Assembly: GCA_017506865.1 (NCBI GenBank)
Contig: JAFCMP010000081.1
Coordinates: forward strand, 1-64,000
DNA length: 64,000 bases
Reading direction: 5' to 3'
Source of the DNA: Tribonema minus
Lineage: Eukaryota > Sar > Xanthophyceae > Tribonematales > Tribonemataceae
In this document: positions 1 to 11,801 of the stretch, one piece after another
Position numbering within the stretch: the first letter of the stretch is position 1
Layout: the number at the start of each line of letters is the position of its first letter
The notes under the pieces: model-generated
Told to the model about the DNA's origin: nothing
The model's input: the letters and a program-made list of their open reading frames with translations, nothing else
The model's database searches: none
Program-made: the position numbers and the translations under genes

Positions 1-129
1 AAAAAAGCCGTCCTCCTAGTTGCTGGCACAGGGCTTGAGTTGAGGTACCGTCCAGAGAACGGTCTCCCCCTGCTTCCAGACTCCTGGCATTTCATGCTAC
101 TTTGTAGCATAAAACAGAGAACTGTATCA
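1..129 (-). repeat. 3' LTR of E1, truncated by the window edge
   Basis: This stretch matches 10832-10962 with small indels. On the minus strand the LTR begins TGATACAG right after a purine tract. The rest of the LTR lies outside the window. Confidence 0.88.
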
Positions 130-371
130 TCCCTCTTCTTTGAAAGGTCGCCGTCCGCGGCGCCCACTAGACTGGTGCGCGGAAGTCGACGTTTTATGAT
201 ACTTGATATTCAGCAATCCGCCTGCTCTGTCGCATCATAGCCAGGTTCTTGTCTTGTCTAGGTTTAGGGTGCGTCACCGTTCACCGTTCCTTCACGCCAA
301 GCGCGTGAGCTCAACACGGCTTCAGGGTCAACACCGATGCTTCACCGCTCCTTCGCACCACGCGTGCGAGT
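130..371 (-). other. E1 3' untranslated region with polypurine tract
   Basis: The stretch lies between the end of the E1 coding region and the 3' LTR. The minus strand at 141-130 reads AAAGAAGAGGGA directly before the LTR. The identical 12-mer precedes the 3' LTR of E2 at 40113-40124. This is the expected plus-strand primer (polypurine tract) of an LTR element. No gene is seen here. Confidence 0.8.
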
Positions 372-2042
372 TCAACGCGATTCAACATTGCGCAGGCGTT
401 TCTGGGGTCTAGTATCCCCGGTCTCGTGACTTGCAGCTGGCAAATCAATTTGTATGTCGGCCTTGAGCGGCTCCTCGGCGAGCTCGCGTGCCAGCATGAG
501 GTTCCAAGATGAAGGTTCAGCTCGAGCGTCATCACGGTAATATTCGGCTCTGAGCTTCAAACGCTTCTCTAGAGGCTTTTGTCCTCGCGTGTTGGGGAAC
601 TCCACATCAAAAGTGAATTCTCCACAATCGCGCTTGGCGGACACAAGCCTAAGCAAGACGCCGCGGCTCCATCCGGAAGGGAACCGGTAGCGGAGAACTT
701 GGCCAACGTAGAGTGGTCCAAAGTCAGTTGGCAAGCATGGACTCACAGTCACTCTTACATTAGCAGGCGGGTCAGCCGTAAGGCTGGAGTCAAAGGCAGG
801 TTCTGGCTCGTTGCGCTGACGCGCTAACCTACGCAGTCTGTCGCGCACGCCTTCGGCCATGAGCTTAGCAGCCCGTACCTGAGAAGACGTTAAGTCCTCC
901 CACGTGCCATCAGAGTAGCGTACACGCCAGCGGGACAGCGCGAAGTCACGTACCTGGCCCCACAAGTAGTCGGTCGAGTTCGGCACATCATTGACTTGCC
1001 GGACCACTTGCGTGCCGCAAGGGTATCGCAGCAATGCAGCATCTTTGGACAGCGTGCGGTCTTCGCGAGGAAGGTGGCGCTCAGCATATGAGGGAACGTT
1101 GCCTTGGTGCTTGAGCTCATACAAAGCATGAAAAGTGTCCAGTACCCATGGTGGTACGAACAACAGTTCTACAAGCTCTTTCTCGCGCACCCACTCCGAA
1201 GTAGTGCCATCGCGCGCCAGCCACTTGTATGACCAGCCGCCGTCCTCGTCAGCTCTGCGGTCCAGTATCTGGCACAATTGCTGGTCAGGGTCCAGCTCTT
1301 GCAGTTGCGCGGAGTCCAGGAGGGCATGTACTCCCTCAATGTCAAGTCGCGCGGGTCTGGGGTGATATGGCTTCATGTTTTCAACATGCGCGGTGGTCTC
1401 GCGTATGCGCGTGCCCATGAGTTGGCATTGAAAAGAAAGCCCTGAGTCACCGTACGGAGCTACTAGCTTCCAGGGGCCAGTGAAATGCTCCTCAATGGCA
1501 CTTGCGCGGCCGCGTGAAGGTGGTTTCTTGATCCACACATAGTCACCGACCTCCAAGTGTACAGTGCGTTGGATTTGGTCATTGCGAGCTTGAATGCGCT
1601 CAGCACGTTGCTGCAGCGCCTCGCCAACCGCCTCCTCAGCAAGTTTAAGATTTTCTTGCAGACGCTTTACCTCAGCATGTAGGTCTTGTGGACTTGCAAC
1701 CTCAGAGGTCAAAGCGTCAAGAGGGAAGCGTGCTTCGCGACCATAAACACAGAAGAATGGGGTCAGACCCGTCTCCTCCCTAGGCGTGTTCCTGAGCGCA
1801 AATTGCACGGCATCAAGGTATACATGCCAGCGTGCCTGGTAGCGAGAACAGAGTCTAGCAAGCGCTCGCTTGACGCGCCCATTCATGTTCTCAACGACGC
1901 CGTTAGACTGGGGGTGATATGCACTGGTTTCAATCTTGTGCACTTTAAAGAAGGTGCAGAGCGTGGTTATCAGCGCACTCATGAATTCTGCGGCTCTGTC
2001 AGACATCAGCTCTTCCACAAGCGCGCCGCACTCAAAGAGCAC
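372..2042 (-). pseudogene. E1 integrase core plus chromo/Tudor-like C-terminal tail (fragment)
   Basis: This is a 556-codon piece of the E1 polyprotein. It starts inside the integrase core: the second catalytic Asp (MSDRAAEF) is near residue 15 and the Glu (VVENMNGRVKR) near residue 50, followed by the usual NTPREETGLTPFF region. The first Asp lies in the upstream fragment at 2083-2331. Beyond the core is a chromo-like segment (ILDRR...YKWLARDG...EWV), then a Tudor-like stretch (WGQVRDF...WRVRYSDGTWEDL), then a GWSRG...FDVEFP...SSWNLML module. The same tail occurs in E2 and relic D. In LTR elements such tails usually guide integration to chromatin marks; that role here is inference. Confidence 0.88.
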
Positions 2043-2082
2043 TCTTGCCAGTAGGGTGCGGCCTCAGCTGCTGATCGTGTCT

Positions 2083-2331
2083 TTACGGGGAAAAGCCACA
2101 GTAGCCTGACCTAGCTTCAGTGATGATGAGCAAGTATCGATGCCCTTCTGAGGAAAGGACGCCGACGTCGGCGTAGTCCACATGCAAGCGTTGCCACATG
2201 TGTGTAGATGGCATCAGTGCTTGCTTGTACCTGGCAGTGGACTGCGGTTTGGTTTGTTGACAAGGGACGCATGAGCGTACGTAGTCTCGGACGTCAGCGC
2301 CTAACCCTCTCCAATACATGCGTTCCAGCAC
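2083..2331 (-). pseudogene. E1 integrase zinc-binding and N-terminal core (fragment)
   Basis: An 82-codon piece holds YVRSCVPCQQTK, the Cys pair of the integrase HHCC zinc domain, and RLHVDYADVG with the first catalytic Asp of the DDE triad. E2 has the same segments in one frame. A frameshift separates this piece from the rest of the core at 372-2042, and the frame ends GYCGFSP where E2 reads GYCWIFP. Confidence 0.85.
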
Positions 2332-2436
2332 CTTGGCGCGTGCGTGGCAGCAGTCGAGGGGTGTTGAGCACTGCCATCATCATGGCAAAGACGGAGCACT
2401 AGTGGCTCAAAGCGTCGGGGATCACCCACTGAGTAA

Positions 2437-2982
2437 TTAAGGTGCCCTTCTTTGACCGACTTGCCATGAAGCGCACGAGTAAACCGTCAGGTTCAACTGT
2501 GAAAAACTCTTGGTTCTGGCTGACAAATTTGGCAAGGCTAGGGTCAGGGTCTGGCCTTGTGTTTCCAGATAGTGCTTCACAGATGAACAGAAATGGTCAC
2601 TTTCCTGCCAACGCACAAAGTTTTTGCGTTCCAGCATAGCAGGTGAAGACTCTAGGCGTGAGTCAGACTCTCCAGTCTGGGTTGACATATTGTCATCTGA
2701 AGTATCTGCTTCAGCGTCTTCAGCTCCAAGGGCAAGGTCAGTGATTTCGCTAGTTTCGGTTGGAGCAGTTGCATCTCTAAGCGGCGAGAGTATCGCAGCG
2801 CAGCTGTCCCAAATGTGCTCAGAATACGAGCCCAATTTCATGCTGCAAAGCATGGAAACGAGGGGAGTGTTTTCTAGTTCTGGTTCACCTCCCTCTTCTT
2901 TGAAAAGCGCGGTGTGCACGCACGCGCTCTCGTGCATGGTATCACTGAGGTCATGTACCTCCTGAGGTGTCAATGTACCCAT
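2437..2982 (-). pseudogene. E1 linker between RNase H and integrase (fragment)
   Basis: A 181-codon acidic, Ser/Glu-rich piece aligns with E2 around 37.3-37.8 kb (shared FKEEGGE, WDSCA, FVRWQ/FVQWQ). It shows no enzyme motif. A frameshift near 2500 ends it where E2 continues with LLVHFAASRPKRGALITQWV. It probably forms the spacer before the integrase zinc domain. Confidence 0.75.
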
Positions 2983-3062
2983 GCAGTAGCTCAGTTTTGT
3001 AGATATTTGTGCAAGTTTGTTAAATTTAAAAGCCGTGCCTCCCAGGCATGCCGTATAAGCAC

Positions 3063-3299
3063 CTATGCGGCTAGAAATGCTGGTGAGTCTTGCAGTTGTT
3101 CATCATCAAAACGTACCCCAGACGGAGGTGCAGGTCCAGCATCGGTGCAGTCGGGCCACTGCTCGTCAGCGTGCTCGTACTGCCTAGGTCCGATGATCTC
3201 CGTCATCTGAGGCATGCGTGAAGGGCAGTCTGCATTGCCATTGTCTTTGCCGGCCTGTGTACGACCATGATGTCGTATTCCTGGAGACGCATGGCCCAA
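3063..3299 (-). pseudogene. E1 end of RNase H / linker (fragment)
   Basis: The frame carries AGKDNGNADCPSRMPQM, the conserved post-RNase H motif of Gypsy elements (compare GKDNGNADCPSRMPQM in E2). It overlaps the preceding RNase H fragment through a one-base frameshift near 3245, and a further shift near 3085 leads into the linker. Confidence 0.8.
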
Positions 3300-3745
3300 T
3301 GTAGCAGCTTGCTATTGTGATTGTTCAAGGTCAAGAGCCAGCGAAGCGCAGACGCGTCGGTTACGACGGTTACAGGTCTGCCCCAAATGTAACCGCGGAA
3401 GTTGTTCAAAGCTAGCACTACAGCCAGACACTCTAGTGCAGTAGCACCAAGTTTTGCGTCCTGCACTGAGTTAATCTTGCTGAAAAATGCCACAACTACC
3501 TCTCTGGCAGGTTTGCCGTCAACTGTGTTGACACGGCGCGTGCTGGCCCAGGGGAAGTCCTTGTGCCGTTCACGTAATTTGTCTAGTGGCACGAATTGAG
3601 ATAGAACACCAGCAACGGCTAGCTTGCTTGCGTCTGTATGTACTATAAAAGGTAGGTCAAAGTCTGGGTGCATGATCACAGGAGCGTTTGACATGGCGTG
3701 CTTGAGTTTGGCCAGCGCCTCTTGGCGGCGTTTGGTCCACGACAT
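3203..3745 (-). pseudogene. E1 RNase H domain (fragment)
   Basis: A 180-codon piece contains the RNase H signatures FIVHTDASKLAVAGVLSQ (first Asp), LGATALECLAVVLALNN (Glu) and VVTDASALRWLL (Asp), as in E2. The enzyme removes the RNA strand during reverse transcription. Frameshifts at both ends separate it from RT and from the linker. Confidence 0.88.
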
Positions 3746-3755
3746 GTCAGCGCCA

Positions 3756-5414
3756 TCACGCGTACACTCGACTAGGGGAGCTGCAATATGCGCGAACGAT
3801 GTATGTAGCGCCTATAGTAATTGAAGCACCCATGAGGACTTGCATTAGCCGTTTATCTACCTTGCCGTCCTTGCCTACGGGTGGCATCATGTCGACCATG
3901 GCTTTTACTTTGTCCTCACATGGCTTGATTCCATACTTGCCCACCTTGTGGCCTAGGTATGTAACTTCTTCGGCAAAGAGTTGGCACTTGTGTCTAGACA
4001 CACTCATGCCGTACTCTTCCACGCGTCGAAGTACATCGTCCAAGTGAGCTATATGGTCTTCTAGATTCTTGCTGTGTACGAGCACATCATCAACGTACAC
4101 GCACGCATGCGTTTGCCTGGCTGAGCCTAGGAGCTCATGCATGCATCTGGTGAATATGCTTGGCAGGCACACCAACCCAAACGGCGCGACCTTGTACTCC
4201 CAGAGTGAGCCATCAGGTGCCCGGAATGCCGTCTTGCAGGTTGATTCTCTAGTCATAGGTATTTGCCTGTAACCAGAAGCAAAGTCTAGTGCCGAGAATA
4301 TGCGTGAGCCCGAGCATTTCTGAACCAAGTCGTCCATATTGCCAAGCCCATACTCATCACGGCGTGTAACTCTGTTGAGCGGCCCATAGTCAACGCAGAA
4401 ACGGACCTTGTCCTTCTGAGTCACCAGCACTGGATTGCTAGCCCAAGGACCATTGGCAGGTCTGATCTGTCCGCGTTTGCGCTCATTTTCAATGGCTTCA
4501 AATATGATTTTAGCTTCGCGTTCAGCCCACCTGCGTGCCCTGTCGGCGATGGGCGCTGCGTCGCCTGTGTCAATGTCCACGTCAAAACGGTCCGTCACCT
4601 TGGGGTTCTTGGGGTCCTTGGCAAAGGCGCCTCGTCGCCGGCGAAGCACCTCCATGGCGCGGTCATAATAGGTGACGCCGTGTCGATCGCGTTGCTTGAG
4701 GATGTTGAAGATCTCCCCGTTCTTGTCACACAGCACTTCACGTAGCTCCTCGTCTGTGCAAGTTCCCAGCGAGGCATTGTGCTCCTCTGCCACCTTGTGT
4801 CTGAATGCGGCTTGTTCCGCCTCAGCGCGCATGGCAGGGTCTGGTCTTGGCGAGTCGTGTTCTGGCACACACGAGGGGTCTGGCTGCTGCACAGGTCTTG
4901 ATCTGTTTACAGCAGGTGTATCTGGTGCGTTTTGCCCAAGGTGTCTCAACGCAATTCTTGTCAAGTTAGCCACAAGCTCCTCTTTGCCAATGTCTAGGCT
5001 GCAGATCATGTCAGGGGCCTCAATGACGCCTAGCACTGCACCTCTAGGCACAAACACTGGCGCAGTGGAAGTGTTCTCGACTAACATCCCTAGTGGCTTG
5101 TTAGGTGCTACAAAGTCCACCGTATCCATGAGAACGGCACCTCTGGTGGCCAGCCTGTTTGTCATCACTGACGCCTCTGGCGCGTCAGGGGTGAGTAGCA
5201 CTTCAACAGGGCCTGTGCACTGTACTGGTGGATGTGACACTACTTCAATGGTTTTAGCGGTGTCAGCTTTAAGCACCTGGTCACACGTTGTACGCAGCAA
5301 ATAAGTGCGACTAGGCAAAGTGGGCCTCTGAGAAGACTTGGCTCTTGTAACACCCACCTTGATCGTGTTGGCAGCTGGGGGGTCTAGAGTCCCCAACTTA
5401 GCTTGTTCATGCAT
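3756..5414 (-). pseudogene. E1 reverse transcriptase (fragment)
   Basis: This 552-codon piece spans the segment after the protease and the RT fingers and palm. It shows VRFCVDYGPLNRVTRRDEYGL, FSALDFASGYRQIPM and the catalytic box CVYVDDVLVHSK, typical of Ty3/Gypsy RT. Unlike E2, the RT core is present once. It ends by frameshift just after LMQVLMG, where E2 continues CFNYYRRYIHRFA. A second shift about 40 nt on separates it from RNase H. The start shown is the first in-frame Met and the true protein is continuous with the upstream pieces. Confidence 0.9.
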
Positions 5415-6364
5415 GGCAACGGCAGGTCCAGCGGATCCAGCGGGTGGAATCGCATGCCATGTTCATAGGTGATGGACGAGCCAAATTTGCCAAAGAAATG
5501 TGACCCCAAGATTGCCTCGTAAGGCAGGTCCACCACGTAAAAAGCGTGTGTGAATATGGTGTCTTTGAAGCGCACCTGGGCGTGCACTACACCTGAAATT
5601 GGCACAGACTTCTTGGCGTCTGCAAGTTCAACCGTGGTAAAATCACCCTCGGAGAGCGGGCAAATTGAACCTGGCGGCAACTGGTGTGCGCGTTCTGTGT
5701 TAATGAATTCGGCCTCGGCGCCGTTATCCACTAGCGCGTCAAGTACCAGTTCTTGTATGCCGTTACCAACTTGTGTGCGTATTGGCATGTGCACAAAGCC
5801 ATTCTTCTTAGGTTTGCCGACTGCACGTGCCCTATGTAGAATCTTGGGAGGCTTGTCACGTGCTATGCGCCTGGGTTGAGTCTTGAAAACATCGGTAGCA
5901 ATGCTACTAGCACTAGGCTGCTGAGCATCTGCATCGCTGTCAGTGTCGCTCATTTCTCGCATTGCAACAGCACGTGGCGTCTCGACATGCGGCGCATGAG
6001 AAGCATGAGGAGTCAAAGGCTCTTCCTCATCTTCACCGTACGTCCAAGGCGTCTGCGAAACCGGTGCATCACTTCCAGGCCCAAATGATGCAAGTATGGC
6101 TTGGCCTACATTGCGTGTAAAACGCTGGAAGTTCCGCACGCAAGCACTAGCTAGGCGCAATATTGCAGGCCGATCAGGACCGGAGTCTACCATCCATTCT
6201 GGCGGGGGAGAAGTGCGATCATGCACTACAACCTCACCTGGTAAGACGCCAGTAGCATCGCGAGGGCTTGGCCATTCCTCCGGCAAGGCAGCAACCGCGT
6301 GCAAGGCAAGCATGAGCGCTGACACGCAATTGGGTTGCACTAAGTTTGCAGCCCAGCGCTTCAT
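5384..6364 (-). pseudogene. E1 MTase-protease linker and aspartic protease (fragment)
   Basis: A 326-codon piece. The protease lies near residues 205-310, with the active-site region LVDNGAEAEFIN (D-N-G in place of D-S/T-G) and the flap-to-C-terminal part AILGSHFFGKFG. E2 and E3 use D-C-G at this position. It overlaps the gag-MTase frame by 4 nt through a frameshift at the C-terminal edge of the MTase, and the RT frame by 31 nt through another. Confidence 0.85.
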
Positions 6365-9300
6365 CTGAGTGACAGTCCCGAAGGATGTGGCTCAAAGTAG
6401 CCCAGCAAGTTCATGACCTGATCAACAGTCAAGACAAGGGCCTTATTAACTGGTCCTGCGTCTTTCTCACGTGGCTGATAAGACGAGGAGGGGCCCCGCC
6501 CAGGCTGGCGAGTAACAGGGCTAGGGAGCGGCATGTCAGTAGACAGCACGCCTTGCGTCGTGGGTTGCCTCGGGTCCCAATAAAACGTGTCATGGGAGCA
6601 ACCAAGATGTTCACGGACCGTACGTGGCTTGCTGGTGCGAAAGCGCTCATTGAGAATTGCATTCAAGCGTGCAAATCGTTCAGGCAACCGAGCAGCATTT
6701 GCAGCTGACACAGTATAGACGCGCTCACGTGAAGATGCACCATTAACGTCGGTCCCACGAAACTGCACCTCATAGGTGGAGTACCCCTTTGTACCCACGA
6801 CGCGGCAGAAGTCACGCCATGAGCTTGATAGGAGCATCCTAGGCACGTTTTCGTTGATGACTAGAGCTGGCAGGCAATCGGCAGCAATCTCTGCAACATG
6901 TACAAGCGTGCGTGCTGCATCGCCTTCAATCCCCATTCCCGCAGGGGAAAACTCAACACAAGAAGATGTATTCCAAATCGCGTCTGGCTTGAGGTGCTTG
7001 AGCCTCTCGCGAACTTGGGGGCTAGATACATCTGCACATATGACCTCGGTGTCAGGGAAGAGTTTGCTGTACTCCTCACATGTACGCTTGCAGTTGTCTA
7101 CCGCTAAGACCACCTGCACGTCAACGTCTGCTGCACGTGCGAACTCCTGCAACCCCCTATGTACACCCCCTATTCCACAGCACAACTCTGCCACCCGCAG
7201 CCGCCTTCTGTCCGAACGCCCCGCGTCGGCATCAGACGCCTCCTTAGTCTGCGGATATGACACGGGCGAAGTGGTGGAAGTAGGTGCAACGCATCTGGGG
7301 TCAGAGTCAGAAACGTCGGTCTTACCTGGCTGCGGAGTAGCAACATCATGAGCGACATCTTGCGCTGCAAGCGGCGCGCAACTGGTTGTGTCACTGGTGC
7401 CCAAAGCAGTCAAGGGTGCGCTAGTGTCAGGTGCGCATACTGCTGGAGCGTCACTGGCATCTGGAGCAGTCAAAGGTGCGCTGGTGTCAAGTGCGCGTAC
7501 TGCTAGCTCACTATGCGCATACAAGAACGTGGCTAACATGCAAGTGCCAACGGTCTTGTCAAGCATGCGTGTAGTGACTTGTGTGCCGGCCTCAGTCGCC
7601 GCTGGTTGCACATCTAGCGCTTCTAGCACATCTTGCGTGGAGCTAGTGCAATGACCGCTGTGCCCAAGTTGCACTGGCGCGTCAACATCCATGAGTGCAC
7701 TAGGCAAGGTGTGGAAAGCGGTGAGCGAACACTCACTTGTCTTGGCGCGCTTGGCGCGCAGCTCGTCGCGGCGCTTCTCCAGCTTGTCGTGGGGCCTCTT
7801 GGCGGCCTTCAGGCGCTCGATGCGGTGCTCGTACCATTCCGGGCACTCTTGGCAGTGCTCCCGGAGCTTGTTCTCTCCACCAAAGTGCTTGTGGCACCCG
7901 AAGCACTCGTCGCTGCTGGAAGCCCTGGCCTTGTCGCTCTTGGGCTTGGCCGGCTGCTTGGCAGGCTTGGCGGGAGCCATCGCCGCAGCCCTAGGGTGGC
8001 CCTCGTCCGAAGTGTCCATAGCGGCGCTGCCGCGCATGGCGCTAGTCTTGGCCTTGGCGCCCTCGTTGACGATAGCGAGCGCCATGCCCTGCCGCTCAGC
8101 TGCCTCTTTGAGGTTGCGCTTGAAGTCTGCGAGCTGTTGGGGACGCATGGCTTTGTAAAAGTCCTCGGTGCGGTCGACCATGGCGTTCCAGTCTTCAAGT
8201 ATAAGGCGCTCCTTGCGGAAGTCTTGGCGAAGGGGCTGCGTCATGCGGTTGGAGAAGTGCGTCTTGAGCATGGTGACGTCGACGACCGCGCCCTCGGGTC
8301 CGGCGCGCTCCGCAGCATGGAGTAGCTCGTCGGCAAACTGGCGTGGCGTCCAGTCTGGCTGCCAGACGAGGTCAGTGATCTCCATCATCGCCTCGGCGCG
8401 GTGAGCTGCATTGTCGAAGCGCTTGGCGATCGCCGCCCAAAGCTCCTCGTAGTTCATGGAACCGCAGCCCTGAACGCGCTCCAGTCCCGTAACAGGGTCC
8501 TTGTGCGCGATGATGAGCTGGTCTTGCTGATCCGCGGTCAGGCAACGGCGCAGAGCGAAGTCCCACTTGTCGTAGGGGACACTGTTGTAGTGGGCCGCCT
8601 GCTCGAAATGGCGGCGCGTCGTCTCGGTTGCGCCGGGGCGGAAGGGAATGGGGAGCGCCGTAGGGTTGAAGAACTTCTGCCAGCTCACGTCTTCATGGTG
8701 GCTAGAGCTCGCAGTGGCGGCAGCTGCAGGCGCGGCGAGTGGCGCTGCGCCCTCGAACGGCGCGCGCGCGGGGTTGATGACGTTGGCGAAAAGGCCGCTA
8801 CTGCTAGTAGGCGCGGGGGCATAGCTGTGGCTAGCGGTGGGCGCGAGTAGGTCCGCCCCGGGATAGCCCACGGGCATTGCGCGAAGCTGCTCCTCTTGGG
8901 TGCGCTGGGCAGCTTCGGTGAAGAGCGTCGGCGCGGTGAAGTTGACAAAGTGCGCCAGCGCCGCCGGTCCGGCGCGGCGCGCCGCATCAAAGTAATCTCG
9001 AATGCGGCGGTACCGCTCGACGCGGTCCGCGTGACGCCGCAGGTCCGATGCGCGCAGGGCGCGGCGGTGACGCTCCGCCTCGATGCGCGAGCGCCAGTCG
9101 GCGTCAGCTTCGGCCTCGATGGCTAGCTGCAGGGGCGTGGCGTGGGCAGTAGGCAGAGGACGCCGCTCGCGCTCCTCGTACAGCTCCTTGATCTGGGCGT
9201 CCGCGGCTAGAGTGTCGCGCTTGGCTTTGTCACGAGCAGCGTCATCTTGGGTAATGCGCTGGCCAAGCTCGACCTCGATGCCGCGGGCGACGCGCTCAAC

Positions 9301-9849
9301 GTCGTCAGAAGAGGTCGGGGGGACGGCGGCGGCGCGTGGAGTTGCAGCGGTGCCGGCGCTGAAGAGGATGGCTGGGTCGAGGCTAGCAGTGGTGCTAGTA
9401 GCTGGACGCACCGAAGCGCTCACGCGCTCTGCAGCACGGCGCAGAGCCTCGTCGCTAATAGCGGGGAGAGCGGCGCGAAGTCCTCGGACGATGTCGTCCA
9501 TCTGCTCTCGACCATCACCGGAAGCCGGGGCAGGTGCGGCGGATGTCGCGACCGGCAGGTTTCCGGAGGACGCGGGGGGACCTTGAGCTTGAGCGGCAGT
9601 GACAGGCGGAGTGGCAGTCGGTGCAGTCCCAGCGCTCGCAGGGGTCGAGGCGACCGCAGCCGACATGCCGCCCTGATCGGCAGGAGGCGCCGACACAGGG
9701 TGCACAGGGGGGGGCTGTGCCTGCGGATCCGCACCGCCACCGCTACTCTCACCGCCGGTTCCCGCGCCACCCGTTTCCCCAACGGAGGCTAAGGCCGTCG
9801 CAGGCTGTTCGGCGTTGCCAGTGTGGATAGCACTTCCTCCCTGAGACAC
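6361..9849 (-). pseudogene. E1 Gag - C2HC zinc finger - cytosine-C5 DNA methyltransferase
   Basis: A 1162-codon open frame. The first ~330 residues are Ala/Pro/Thr-rich and then charged helical. A retrotransposon Gag capsid-like region follows (about 390-600; QPLRQDFRKERLILEDW). A zinc finger CFGCHKHFGGENKLREHCQEC (C-x2-C-x12-H-x3-C) lies near residue 650. From about 880 is a C5-MTase: motif I AELCCGIGGVHRGL, motif IV TSSCVEFSPAG, motif VI NENVP, motif VIII SSRERVYTV, motifs IX-X LPSPVTRQPG and LTVDQVMNLLGY. The motif IV catalytic Cys is kept, but the usual Pro-Cys-Gln is Ser-Cys-Val. It breaks by frameshift at its end, so it is annotated as part of a dead polyprotein, although this frame is itself open. 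Confidence 0.88.
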
Positions 9850-10579
9850 ACGACAAAGTTGGCAACTCGTCGCTAGTACGCACTTCTGTGTAGAGCGGGC
9901 AAACGCTCAAAATGTGCGCGTCGACGGCGTGCCAGAGCGCTCAAGATTTTCAAAGTGCTCAAAGTTTATGCAATCTGCTCAGAGGTTATGCAGAAGCCGA
10001 TAATTCCCCTTTCCACTTGAAAAAGCGTGCCAGGGTCGGCCTAGGCGAGTCTAGCCAGCGTGTGGACAACTCCACATTGTCAACTCAAAATGCGTCGGGG
10101 TGATCAGTCCCGTTGCATACATGAGTTTTCACGCTGCACGCAACATTGTGCCGAGGTGCACGAATCAGTTAGCGGCGCTCACACTAACTGACGGAAAACG
10201 CTGTTGCATGGTTGCGTGTCCATGCTCACGGATTCCTCAAAGTAGCTGGAGCACCTAGTCTGACAGTACAGCCAGTTGTGCCTAGCAGCCGTGTGCTGGA
10301 AGGGAAACACCGTGAGCTTCGTTGATCGCATGCTGTCGTCTGCAGGACTAAACAGCACGGACTTGCCATAGCATGCGAGCAACTGATAGACGCTGGGCAG
10401 TCTAAGTACATAGCAGCGTCCCTATGTGTCTGTTGCACCGCCAGCGCGACCCCGTCGCGGACGCAGTACTTCAGAACACCTTCGTGGCCTAAGTGCACGG
10501 CATTAAACTGTGTCGGAGTAATCGACAGAGTCTTCAAAGTCTAGCACCGATGTTGTCGCCGGCAAGTGGAGCTGAGCCA
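9850..10579 (-). promoter_or_regulatory. E1 leader with primer-binding site
   Basis: About 730 bp of leader lies between the 5' LTR and the gag start. The minus strand directly after the LTR (10579-10567) reads TGGCTCAGCTCCA. This 13-mer is complementary to TGGAGCTGAGCCA inside the same LTR (minus strand, 10754-10742). E2 has the same pair. I infer a self-priming site rather than a tRNA site. No gene is seen in the leader. Confidence 0.75.
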
Positions 10580-10962
10580 TGATACAGCAAAGCAGCCTGG
10601 AGTCTATGTTCTTGAGCAATAGAGCTGCTGAGCTGCTAGTGACATCAAAGTGCAACCAACTTGCAGGGCAAACATCAGTGGGGCAAACAAAGACACACCT
10701 GTGTAGACATGACTGAAGAAGGAGAGTGAGCCCAATGGATATGGCTCAGCTCCAGAGGTCTTGCTGTCTCCCAGCCAGGATGGTCTCTTGTTGCTTGCCT
10801 TGTAGGTGCCTTGAGCACTTGTTGTTGAAGCAAAAAAAAGCCGTCCTCCTAGTTGCTGGCACAGGGCTTGAAGTTGAAGTACCGGTCCAGAGAACGGTCT
10901 CCCCCTTCCAGAGCTCCTGGCATTTCATGCTACTTGTAGCATAAAACAGAGAACTTGTATCA
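10580..10962 (-). repeat. 5' LTR of E1
   Basis: A 383-bp LTR starts TGATACAAG on the minus strand at 10962 and ends TGTATCA at 10580, so the ends form a short inverted repeat. It matches the partial 3' LTR at 1-129. The segment complementary to the PBS is about 208 nt from the LTR start. Confidence 0.88.
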
Positions 10963-11429
10963 ACCATCTTTCGGGTCCCAACATGTACGCTCCCACTCAA
11001 ACCGCGGTCTCCCGGAGGATGCTGGTCGGCGGATGGTGCGGGCACGCCCCGGGGGGCACGCCCTCCCACCACTCTCACTTTCATTGCGCGCACGGGTTTC
11101 GATCGCCCCTGCACTCGCGCACATGTTAGACTCCTTGGTCCGTGTTTCAAGACGGGGTAAAGGGAGGCATTTCGACAGGGCCAGAGGGGCTATGAAAACC
11201 CCCTTCCTCGGCCCCGACTGCGACACGGTGACGACGTTTCAGATGCAAGCACCCTACCTCCGACGCCACCCGATCCCGCAGCCACGGAACCCGCCCTGAC
11301 TGGGCCCCGAGAGCAGCATCCCAGACACAACGCCTGAGGGCAGTACTCCCGGGGCCGACACTGCCTCCCTTCGGTTCCCTTTCAGCAATCTCAAGCACTC
11401 TTTAACTCTCTTTCCAAAGTTCTTTTCAT

Positions 11430-11463
<34 letters not shown>

Positions 11464-11801
11464 CCGCCAGTATTTAGCCTTGGATGGAATTTACCACCCG
11501 CTTTGAGCTGCAATCCCAAGCAACTCGACTCGTCGAGACCGGACCGAACATCGCACGCAACCAGCCGCGGACGGGGCTGTCACCCTCCCTGGCGCCCTCT
11601 TCCAAGGGACTTGGGCCGGCGGTACGACTGGACCTGGACTCTACAGACTACAATTCGGTGACCCTAGGGGCCACAGATTCTCATCGTGGGCTCTTCCCGC
11701 TTCACTCGCCGTTACTAGGGGAATCCTGGTTAGTTTCTCTTCCTCCGCTTAGTTATATGCTTAAATTCAGCGGGTCCTCTTGCTTGATCGGAGGTCCGGA
11801 G
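10963..11801 (-). rRNA. Partial 28S rRNA (5' D1-D3 region) with last bases of ITS2, truncated by E1
   Basis: The minus strand from about 11777 reads ACCCGCTGAATTTAAGC and continues through recognisable 28S landmarks: CGGAGGAAGAGAAACTAACC, CGAACAAGTACCGTGAGGG, CCGTCTTGAAACACGGACC and GGGACCCGAAAGATGGT. There E1 is inserted, exactly where 28S should continue GAACTATGC. The 20-odd bases upstream (11778-11801) look like the ITS2 end that pairs with 5.8S. No 5.8S, ITS1 or 18S follows, so this is an rDNA fragment or array edge, not a whole unit. Confidence 0.93.

Larger units (their letters stand above)
1..10962 (-). mobile_element. E1: Ty3/Gypsy LTR retrotransposon carrying a cytosine-C5 methyltransferase, decayed
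   Basis: The element reads on the minus strand. Its 5' LTR is 10580-10962 and its 3' LTR begins at 129 and runs off the window start. Inside, in order, are leader, gag, C2HC zinc finger, C5-DNA-methyltransferase, aspartic protease, RT, RNase H, integrase and a chromo/Tudor-like tail. At least nine single-base frameshifts break the frame (near 6364, 5410, 3830, 3790, 3245, 3085, 2500, 2340 and 2070), so it cannot make an intact polyprotein. The visible parts of the two LTRs differ by several one-base indels, in keeping with an old insertion. The outer right edge abuts 28S rRNA sequence, so it inserted into rDNA or an rDNA fragment. It is the same family as E2 (30689-40486). Confidence 0.93.
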
